A stretch of DNA of 64,000 bases from Lobulomyces angularis (Eukaryota > Chytridiomycota > Chytridiomycetes > Lobulomycetales > Lobulomycetaceae): NCBI GenBank assembly GCA_027604685.1, contig JADHYX010000028.1, positions 33,304 to 97,303 on the forward strand, read 5' to 3'. Positions 10,641-19,714 of this stretch are shown here, piece by piece. The notes under the pieces are model-generated. The model saw only the letters and a list, made by a program, of their open reading frames with translations. It made no database searches and was not told where the DNA came from. How positions within the stretch are numbered: the first letter of the stretch is position 1; each line of letters begins with the position of its first letter. Position numbers and translations under genes: made by a program.

Positions 10641-12294
10641 ATGGAGCATGACAAATTGAAAGCAGAATTAGAAAGAAACAGTGATGCAAGAGCAAGATTT
10701 TTGATTGACTCAGAGATCATTGATAAAGAAGAACAGAAGAGTTTTAGAGAAAAAGTTAAATTTTCTATTGGAACACTTGGCGCGCTGGTTCTACTTTACG
10801 TATTTGCTAGAATGTACTTTTATCCTGCCACTGAGCGTGATTTGGTCAAATACCCCCAACGTTTACTCCAGGACGAATATGACAGAAACATTGAACCTAA
10901 TTTGCCAAATATGCCACAGTACTTAAAAAATAGTCACTTTGGTTGGTTAAAGGGTAAAAGTAGGGATGAAGATCGTGACAGAACTGAAATTAATGTAAAG
11001 TAAACAGGGTGTTTCCTCAATTTAAATTTCTATTTTTAGTTTGAAAATTTTCGACCTGATGAAAATTTTAAAATGAATGAAAAGATTAAGGAAGTAATAG
11101 TTAACTACAACGGATATACTGTAAAAGAAGACATTGTTTTTTTTTTTTTAATTTTTGATTTAATAGGAAGGCTTGCTTAACTTAGTTGTTCAAGATGATG
11201 AGAAGGTATCCCTTGAGATTGACTATAGACTTTCTTCCAAGAACAGCAAAAAATTAATTAAAGACATGTCATTTAAACAAAAAAAGGATGGTGATGCATA
11301 TATTATTGAAATCAATGTAATTATTAGTAATAATAAATTTGGTAACTTATTGAATTAAGGTCCCGAGAAAGGATGAACTGGATCTAAGTGGTTGTATTAT
11401 TGATCCTGAGCATGATTATGGTAAATTAAGGAAATATTACAAGCGCAAAGGTCATGATTGTGAAACTATTTTAGTAGATATGACGTTAAAAGTAATTATT
11501 TTTTTAATTTTTAACATTCACTATTTTGTGATTTTCTAGATTCCAAAAAAACTTAAAAAATTGAAATTTAGTAGCAGTACGAAAATCAATTTGGAATCCT
11601 TAAAAAAAAACGAAAATTTGAAATTGGAGGAGCTCTTTATTGAAACTAGTGGCCAAATCACATTAAATTCGGTAGTACTGATACTTTTTTATTTATTGAT
11701 TATTTTATGATATTTAGTTAATTAAAGTTGAAAAGTTAACAAAAATCATTTCAAATTCAAGAATCTCGATTTTAAGATTAGAATCGTTGGAATCTGGTGA
11801 AATTAGATCTGTTAAAAATATTTTGTTAGTAGACTGTAAGTTTGAGAAATTAAGAGTTAGATCACAGTACGGTTTGATTTATGGAAATCTGGAAATTGAA
11901 AAAGATTTAGAGGTGTTAGCAGAATTTGGAGATATCAACATTTCAAGACTTAAATTTAGTAAACATGCTAAAGTTTCTATTAAAAGATTAAGTCAATTGC
12001 CCGGTGATGTTACTGTTGGTTTGGTAATTATTCAACAAATTACATGAAAATTCTCTTATTATCGTTTTAAAGGAACACTTCAAGGGTAGCTTTCTAATTG
12101 ATACTAAATTAGGAGAAGTTAGCTTGTTGGGAGATAATTTTAGAGTTACAAAAAATATTGAAAAGGGTGGTATTGTTAGAGAAAGAATTGTGGAAGGTAC
12201 CATTGCCAAAGGAAAAGAGGACCAATTACTTAATGTAAAAAGTAACCATGGGGATGTGGTTTTGGTGTTGTTAGATTGGGATGAAAAATTGTAA
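10641..12294 (+). CDS. single-pass membrane protein with DUF4097-like beta-repeat domain
   Basis: Seven exons, 10641-10994, 11040-11120, 11167-11316, 11360-11491, 11540-11671, 11718-12023 and 12073-12294, are nearly all joined at phase 0 and encode about 458 residues. An N-terminal hydrophilic segment precedes one transmembrane helix (IGTLGALVLLYVFARMYFY). The rest is a series of short beta-type repeats that alternate hydrophobic residues with Gly turns (for example SQYGLIYGNLEI, AEFGDINISRLKF, TKLGEVSLLG, NHGDVVLVLL). Such Gly-Asp/Glu-hydrophobic steps are the hallmark of the DUF4097 'putative adhesin' fold found in uncharacterised fungal membrane proteins. The soluble domain probably faces the lumen or the cell exterior. 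No enzyme motif is seen. Confidence 0.65.
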
Positions 12295-12558
12295 AAAATA
12301 ATAAATGAGTTATTATTTTCTTAGTTTCTTGTTTTTTTTTTTTGTTATAACTTTTATAAGTTAAAATAAATATTATTGAAATGTTTCTAAACTCTAAATT
12401 ACACTACCGAAATCACTTTAACATTATCCTTTTTTACTTGTAATAAAAATTTATCAAATTAAAATACATAAAATAAATTACAAATTACTAATGTATATTT
12501 TTAATGTTTTATAATTTTTTATTGTTACATTGATTATCCTCAGTAAAATTTTTTTTTG

Positions 12559-13551
12559 CTAATGTTGCAGAAACTTTGAAAAGCTTTGCGACAAATAATT
12601 ACTCAAAGATTGAGGTTGGGACTGATGTTTGCTCAGTACTACATTATTTTTCTAAAAAATAAAACATTTCAAATGTAAATAAATCAACTCGACAAATTTT
12701 ACCTCATTGTTTTCTTCTTTCAAAAGATTTTCTCTAATATTTTCGTACTCGTCATCACTTAATTTGGTAAAAAGTAAACTACAGTTCGCATCTAAACTTT
12801 CATTGTCACTGAAAAGAAAAATAATTAAAGATAAAACGCTATAGGTAATACAATAGTGTATCAGGAGATGAGCTAAGTTGTGCACATTGCCCAGCTAATT
12901 TAGCAAAAGCTTCCCTTTCTGTGAAAAACATGGAATACGCTTCTTTATTTAAACAATACTGCTCTATAAAAAAAAAGTTAAAAAATTTATAGAAAAAGTT
13001 TTTATAAAAACCTTGTAAGTTACTTAAAACAGCTTCTTTAAAGCAATTTTTTAAATAATGTAAAACATGACATATAAAATCTTTTTGCGGTCGCCATTTA
13101 GAAAATTGCTGCTTTAAACTAAACTCTCTATCAAAATTTGTTGATATTAACGGATGAAACATATCAGTGATAAAATTGATTTTGGGTCCTTCCAAGGGAT
13201 AGCTTTCAGGTATCGTTAATTTAAATTTAAACACCCCTTCTTTGTAGTAGCCTCTAAAAAGTTGAATTTAAAGCTTTAATTGAGTAAAATATCAAAAACA
13301 TTCTTACCTGTGAATAAAAATTACACCATACCATTCATATAAATTATTGACAACAGGCATGACGTAGAGACCAGCCGGCAAATGGTTTGGGGTAGATAGA
13401 TTTTTACTACGAGAGGAAATAATAAATTACTGGAAACCAATTAAAAAAATGCTTACTATTCTATCATTAACTCAAATCTTCGAAAATAAGCAGAAAAAAA
13501 ATGCTTTGATAATGCATTTTCTTCCTTTTTATCCTCCTCTTTCGTCTCCAT
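12559..13551 (-). CDS. AKTIP: AKTIP/FTS-like ubiquitin E2 variant
   Basis: Six minus-strand exons, 13551-13457, 13406-13308, 13253-13012, 12963-12852, 12808-12703 and 12651-12559, encode 248 residues. Residues 35-150 form a UBC fold: LPAGLYVMP, WYGVIFIHRGYYKEGVFKFKL, IPESYPLEGPKINF, FHPLIS, then FSKWRPQKDFICHVLHYLK. The GYYKEGVFKF block and the HPLI step followed by a KWRP segment are distinctive for AKTIP (Fused Toes). The position of the catalytic Cys of active E2 enzymes is not occupied by a Cys in an HPN-like context, as expected for this inactive UEV. Known role in animals: subunit of the FTS-Hook-FHIP complex, which couples cargo to dynein. The C-terminal 70 residues are variable and Ser/Asn-rich. 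The start lies 104 bases from the divergent Sec61 gamma start. Confidence 0.85.
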
Positions 13552-13655
13552 TATTGGTATATGTATGTGCAATAAAAATTGGAATTTGTTGTTTTATTTT
13601 ATCTTTGTATCACATCAAAATATCTAAAAAATTTCAATTTTTTTAGTAAAAAGAA

Positions 13656-13970
13656 ATGGTAAAACTACTGATAGTTCCTTTAATATCTAATCATTACGTT
13701 ATATATTTGGCAGGACAATTTTAGTGAACTTATTGAAACACCCAAAGCCTTTGCTAAAGATAGTATTCAACTGATCAATAGATGTACAAAACCTGACAGA
13801 CGAGGTAAACTTACACCAAATGAACCTTTTTTTTTTAACAAATGTTTATAGAATTTTTGAAAATTTCTTATGCTGTAGCGATGGGTTTTTTTTTAATGGG
13901 TTTCATAGGATTTTTTGTTAAATTAATTCACATTCCAATAAATAATATTATAGTGGGTGGTACACATTAG
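13656..13970 (+). CDS. SEC61G: Sec61 gamma / Sss1 translocon subunit
   Basis: Three exons, 13656-13658, 13714-13804 and 13852-13970, encode 70 residues. The first coding exon consists of the ATG alone: directly after it comes GTAAAA, and the next exon opens with GAC AAT TTT. The protein has the family layout of an amphipathic cytosolic helix ([20 protein letters not shown]) followed by a single tail-anchored helix ([25 protein letters not shown]). The KPDRREF box joining the two is the family signature. Sec61 gamma clamps the two halves of the Sec61 channel in the ER membrane. The gene probably shares a short bidirectional promoter with the AKTIP gene. Confidence 0.93.
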
Positions 13971-14220
13971 GAGATAACTATGAATCGCAATTTAAACCTA
14001 GTGATTTATTGATTTAGAATAATTTTTGTATAAAATGCTATCTATTATTTAGTGAAGAAAAAAAGTTAATTTTAATCATTATTCTTATTACATCTGAATA
14101 TATCATTTTTTTGAAAATTATAATAATTTACTTGCTTGTTGAATGAACAGTTTTGTTTTTTTAAATGCACCAAAATTGCTTTAAAAGCAATTTTCAATTT
14201 TTTCCAGAAGAAAATTCCAA

Positions 14221-15065
14221 ATGAATTGCAAAGCTCACCTTCATGACCCGTCGTTAATCAAACATGAGATTTGTCCCATAACATTCCTCATTACAGATTG
14301 CCCTACTGATGAAAGCATTAATTCCTATTTGAATATTTTGAAAGAAAATAATGTAAAACTTTTAATTAGACTTTGTGAACCTACACATTATGGTAATAAA
14401 AAACAATTTTATTTTTTTTAATGAGTTGTAATGCAGATTCCAAATTTTTAATTGATAATGGGATTCAAGTTATCGATGAGTATTAACCTTTTTTCACTTA
14501 CTACTCACTAATTTTTATTTTTTTTTTATTTTTTACACAAGGTTCGCTTTTCAGGATGGTACTGTACCTAGTAACGAAAAAATTGAAAAATATAGGCAAC
14601 TTACTGATTCTATAATAGAAAAAGAGGTAAAACTAAACACTAAAAAAAAAAAGAGAAGCAGAAATTTTTATTTAATTTTAGTAATTAGAGTAATCCTGTG
14701 ATAGCGATACACTGGTAAGTATTAAATTTTGATTCATACAAAAATTAAAGTGTTGACTATAGTGTTAGTGGAATTGGTAGAGCACCGTTATTTGCGGGTA
14801 ACCTATGCACAATTATTTTATTTTGTTAAATATTTTTAGCTATTCCTTTAATAGATTATGGTGAAAAACCTCTTGATACCATAGAGTTTATAAGAAAAAA
14901 GAGGAGGGGGGCCTTCAACAAAACACAGGTTGGAATTACACTTTGTTTAATTTTTTATATTATATGTAGGTAAACTGGCTGTTGAATGATGAAAAAAAAG
15001 GATTTAAAAGAAGGAAAGTAAAGAAAAGTTTTTTCGCAGGGCTTTTCGGAAAAAATAAAAATTAA
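14221..15065 (+). CDS. PTP4A: PRL/PTP4A-type protein tyrosine phosphatase lacking a CaaX box
   Basis: Seven exons, 14221-14392, 14437-14479, 14542-14626, 14689-14714, 14763-14797, 14840-14928 and 14970-15065, encode 181 residues. Landmarks are ITFLITDCPTDESIN near the N-terminus, the acid loop FAFQDGTVPSN, the P-loop HCVSGIGRAP (C-x5-R followed by Ala, as in PRLs rather than Ser/Thr) and FIRKKRRGAFNKTQ. These place it firmly in the PRL family, which binds CNNM magnesium transporters and dephosphorylates poorly. All known PRLs end in a prenylated CaaX box after a basic patch. Here the basic patch is present (FKRRKVKKSFF) but the protein ends GLFGKNKN with no C-terminal cysteine. The stop is reached in frame inside the last exon, so either membrane anchoring differs or another 3' exon was missed. 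Confidence 0.88.
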
Positions 15066-15393
15066 TTATTATTAAATAGATTATTAAATTCTAACGGCAA
15101 AATACATTAGCAAAATTCATTAATTAATACATTTAATTATGTTAAAAAACATTTGTTTTTTAAGTTACCTTTTTGATTATAGAATATGTAGCATGAACTA
15201 TATTTCGCTAACTTAACTAGAAAACGATAATTATTTAATTTCAATTTTATACACTGCAAACCTACAGCTTCATGTTATTGAAATCTTATATTTCAAAAAA
15301 TTACTTTTTTACTCTTTTGCTGTTTTAGTGGTTTTCATTTTAAATTGCCTTAGCTTCAGTAGCTACACTCAGAATTTTTTTTAGCAAAATATT
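15066..15393. other. convergent spacer, no gene seen
   Basis: Between two facing genes. A/T-rich sequence with no supported ORF or RNA gene. Confidence 0.5.
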
Positions 15394-16233
15394 CTACAAT
15401 GATCTATCAAATTCTTTAACCTTCAATTAAAGTTTCGAACATTAATCAAAATGTAAATTTGACAAAAAAAAAGAATAAGATAATAATTTTAAATTTGACA
15501 AAAAAAAAGAATAAGATAATAATTTTAAAACTTACTTCAATTTTGTATTTAATGTCACTCTCTACTATCACCAAGCCATTAAAACTACGTATTGCAGTTG
15601 CAATAGCACTTTTTTTCAACTCTACATAACCGAAGCCAAAATTAGTTTTTTTTTTTAAATTCCTAGACGGAATGAATGATTTAATTGGCTCTAAGGGCTT
15701 AAACAAAGAATGAAGCCTCCCAGTTGTGTACTTTCTTGGTAGGTTTTTTATAATTAAGATAGATTTTCTTACTCGTGCCGTTTTAGAAAAATCAACCTAG
15801 TTTTAATCAAAAATAAGATTTTTTTAAAGATTTTTTTTAACAGACTTAAAAAAAAACAATCATAAAATTAATAATTGTTCCACTTAATGAAGATTTTTTT
15901 TTTTACCGTTAAATTGGAATTATTGAAGTTAACTCCATGAAGTTCTTTAACTGCGAGTCTTGCGCATGATTCATTTTCAACCTCAATGAAGCACAAACAT
16001 TCTTTAGAATTTGCTCTAGTAATCTGACCAGGCAGAGGATTTGATGTTGGCACAAATGAAATTGGATTGAATTTTTTGAACAACAATTTTAGTTTTCCCA
16101 AAGCTGTAGGAGTTGGGTTAAATTTTACAAATAAAGTTCTTCCCCTTTGAAGTTCTGCATTATCATTAATAATTTTTTCTTTATCAAAGTAGTGAAAGAA
16201 TCGCTTAGTCTGAATACTGGCTTTTTTGAACAT
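15394..16233 (-). CDS. protein with two RRM-like domains, possibly organellar
   Basis: Three minus-strand exons, 16233-15907, 15796-15536 and 15420-15394, encode 204 residues ending IEVKEFDRSL. RRM-like unit 1 has RTLFVKFNP, CLCFIEVEN and AVKELHGVNF. Unit 2 has SILIIKNLPRKY, FGFGYVELK and AIRSFNGLVI. Both show the RNP2 (LFVKF, LIIKNL) and RNP1 (FGFGYVEL) patterns. The first 15 residues (MFKKASIQTKRFFHY) are basic and lack acids, which would suit a mitochondrial presequence; that is inference. The terminal coding exon is only nine codons. The second intron carries a perfect 36-base tandem duplication, listed separately. Specific function is not recognisable. Confidence 0.7.
15455..15526. repeat. 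perfect 36-bp tandem duplication inside an intron
   Basis: Two adjacent identical 36-base units start at 15455 and 15491. Each begins AAATTTGAC, followed by a run of nine A, then GAATAAGATAATAATTTT. They lie in the 115-base intron between the last two coding exons of the RRM gene. The copy explains why this intron is about twice the usual length here. Confidence 0.9.
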
Positions 16234-16322
16234 TTTTAATGCAAAAAGGGACTGGAAAACGAAAAAAAAAATAGAGATGTGCTGTTAAAAATTTAAAATT
16301 ATATACAGGTATATTCTTTGTA

Positions 16323-19176
16323 CTATCTTAGAAATCTAGATACAAAACTAGTATTATCATTGCTGTTGGAATGGATATGATTTTTGTTAAAATTAGGACT
16401 ACGTGGACCTCTTAAAACATGTATACCGTTATTAACATTAGTGGGAGGTGAATTGATAGGAATCGGTGAAGTTTGACTTCTATAATTATTACTTCCAGAA
16501 ACATTATTTATGTGCAAGTGTTGAAATCTTTCATTTAAACTATTACTGCTCATTTCTAAAAATGGTTCGCTTAAATGAAAACCAAGAACTGGCGAACTTG
16601 AAAAACTTGGAGGTGAATTTGCAGTAAAAGATCTTCCAAGAGAGTTTTCTGAACGAAAATTAGAGCTGTTTATGTTATTTGAAGTTACTGAATGGATATA
16701 ATGCAAATTAGGAGAATCCGATGAACCAGAGGTAGAAAATAGTGTGCTACTTCTATAATTCGGCCTTAAATTGGGGGAAACTGTGTTGCTATCAATAATA
16801 TCAGGGTAGCGATTTTGAGTCAGAGTAGAAAACGAATGGTTTGTGACTGAAGTAGATGTAGCTGTTTCCGTGTATTCAGGAGGAGAATCTAAATCTGTCC
16901 TAATAACACTTTCTTCTTGCATTCTATATGCATTAGGATGAACCAAAAGGTGGGTTGAGTTAGAACGTGTTAATGAGAAACTTCCTAATCTCTGCACATA
17001 ACTTCCCATAGAATTAGAATTTCGATCCAAAGAATTTGAATTTCTTTCCAAAGAATCACTAGATAGATTGAATTGAGGAGGATTGGGTTTTATAGAATGA
17101 GAAACCATATAGTCGACAATTTGCTTTGGTATTTCTATAATATTTTAATTTATAATGGGCTCCCTCATTATACCATACCCTTCAAAACAACTTGAGCTAA
17201 GTTCGCCCTATTTTTTATGAATGGAACAAACTGTACTATGTCTCTAGCTGCAGTTTTATAAAACCCATCATCATTATTCAAATATCCGTCAACTGAAGTT
17301 AAATGAATCACTAGTAACATACAAAGAATAAAATTACAACCAAAAAAAAATTACGAGAATTCCAGTCATTTTTATTGCCAACTCCAACAATAATTATGGA
17401 AAATGGCAATGTTGAGGCTTCTATAATTGAGTTTATAGTTTGATCAGTATCAGTTACAGCACCATCAGTTAATATCAGTAAAACCTAAGAAGAAAAAGAA
17501 AAAATATTACTATACTTGAACGACCTACTTTATAAAATGAGCCGTTTCCAAATCGAAGTAACTCTCGCTTTACCAGATCCGCCATAGCATCAATAATCGG
17601 TGAAAAGTCTGAAACAAAGAAATTAATATTAAATAATGAATAATTACTTGTGGGACCATGCAAAATTACGTAATTATTTAAAGCAAAATTGTAGGCTTCT
17701 AATATTCCTTGGCAGCCATTGACTTCTGGAAAATATTCATTACCATTTAGAGGAAAGCAGTGATTTGTTGGTGCGTTGAGAGATCCTAATTTAGCTCCAA
17801 ATCCATAGCAAGGAAAAGACTTCGTAGAGTCGTAAATTTCTAAAATTCTTCCTATGGCCAATATTGCTTGCTGATATTGATTAAAAGAGTTTTCATTTCG
17901 AAAATGCAGTGAAGCGGGATGTAAAATATCTCCATTACTTGCTGTGAAATCAATTCCTACCGCAAAGTCTAAACCGCAAATTATACGCTAGTTTAATAGT
18001 TTTATTACCTAGTGACATCCCCCCAGATATATAATCTACAAAAAAATTGATTAGTTTGTTGTTATATAGTTACCCAAAAATGAAGGTATCTTTATTAAAT
18101 CAAATTGGATAATCCTGAAGATCCCACTATTTTGATATCCTTTTTTTTTAACCATCAAATCAAAATTTTTAATTTCAAATTCAATGCTGTTATTTTTCAG
18201 TTTCTTTAAAATTTCTTCTATGTTAGTATTGAAAGAACCAATTAATTCATGATTTCCACTTTTATTCCAGTCAAATATCTGAAATCTCAAATTTCTTTTT
18301 TTATCACCTGCACATAGTTCTTCATAGAGTAAAGTGAACATTGAAAACTAAACATTGAAAAACTATATAAGTACCTGAAAGAGATATATCAAAACGTGGC
18401 CAAATAGGATCTAGAGTTTTCATTATGGGATCAGATCTGTAAACTAGAGTAAAGCTACCATCCTCTAAATATAATACCATTTCATTAACAGCACGTTTAC
18501 TTGCGAGTAATCAAATTCTATTAGTTTTAAGTTTACCTTTAGCCTTAGAAATGGTAAAATACGGGTCACTTTTTCCAAAAAAATCTTTTTTATCCAAATT
18601 TCTTGCAGAAAATCTAAATCTGCATTTTTCCTTTTGATTTAATATTACTTCTTCCGCAACAATTACAAATAATCCACGCTTTAATTTTTTTTTTAATGTT
18701 TTTCCTACGTTTGTTACGATATTTGCTAGGGTAGTTTCGATACAGGCAATTGGTGCATGACTTTCTGAATTGTGATGGCCATCATTGTTGATGAGTTCAA
18801 ATTTTAAATCTTGCACTTCCTCAAAATAGTACTCTATAGTAAAAAATTTTGAAAACTCTGGACTAATTGAGTCCTTTAGCAATTATTAAAAAATTGAGCA
18901 AATAAGTATAAATAAAAGAGACAGAATAAAAAAAAAGTTTATTTTTTTTGATAATGTACTTTAATTGTTTCAGTTTTTCCTAAATTTATCCAACTTTGAT
19001 TTTGATTTGACTTGATATACAATATAACTTTAATAATTAATGCAGTTGTTAATAGTATATGTGAATGTTTGGGATTTTTGTTTTAAATTACCTTGTGGTG
19101 AAATTTTGTTCAATGGATTTATTGGATTAAACAAGTTCTGACATGAAATTCGCAGTTCTAGAGTAGTGGAATTCAT
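16323..19176 (-). CDS. CPNE: copine (C2A-C2B-vWA) with PPxY-containing tail; one-base frameshift
   Basis: Exons on the minus strand: 19176-19092, 19027-18960, 18873-18537, 18464-18375, 18319-18074, 18035-18009, 17969-17648, 17608-17529, 17484-17355, 17292-17179 and 17134-16323; about 769 residues once the shift is allowed. C2A carries [13 protein letters not shown] and C2B carries KSDPYFTI and [13 protein letters not shown]. The vWA/copine domain has DYISGG, GIDFTAS, GFGAKLG, LHGPT, LLILTDG and RDIVQFVPF. Copines are cytosolic proteins that usually bind acidic membranes when calcium rises. The first C2A loop lacks the usual DxxxKSDP acids (it reads [12 protein letters not shown]). At 17940 one extra A puts FTA and SNGD in different frames, causing an early stop if real. 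The last 250 residues are Ser/Asn-rich with a SPPEY motif that could bind WW domains. Confidence 0.85.
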
Positions 19177-19714
19177 TCTATAACTTGGAGAAGGATACTT
19201 CAAGGATAACGAAGCAGATTATGAGACTTTGATGAATTAAATTCGAAGTGAACACCCACGAATTCGAATTCATTGTAAGGAATTTTTGCAATGGTCAAGT
19301 TTTGTGACTTAAAAAGTAGCCTGCAACTACCTTGTCTAAGAAATATATTCGCACAAATTGCAATCTGCATATTTTAACATTTGTTATTTGAAACGAATTA
19401 TATCCGTTCAATAACTACGTTGAATTTTTTGAAGTAACTTTAAGGTGTTAAACCTACTCTATTTTTGATAAAGCAACAAGAAGTTCTAATTTTTTGGAAA
19501 ATGAGTTACAATTTACAGTTTACAGATGATATTTAATTAAGTCAGTTTGTGTTTTCATTTGCAGTAGTAACAGGGAAACAAATTTTGTAAAAGCGACTTA
19601 CAATCAACTAGGAAATAAATAAGTTCAGTTTTTAAGTTTTTACTATCTGAATAGTTAAAATAGATTAAATAAAATACTATGGATTAATTTATATACACAT
19701 GTTACTTAACTCAG
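19177..19714. other. spacer between tandem copines, no gene seen
   Basis: This 538-base stretch separates the start of one copine from the stop of its upstream neighbour on the same strand, so it should hold the promoter of the downstream copy. I see no ORF or clear sequence element. Confidence 0.5.
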
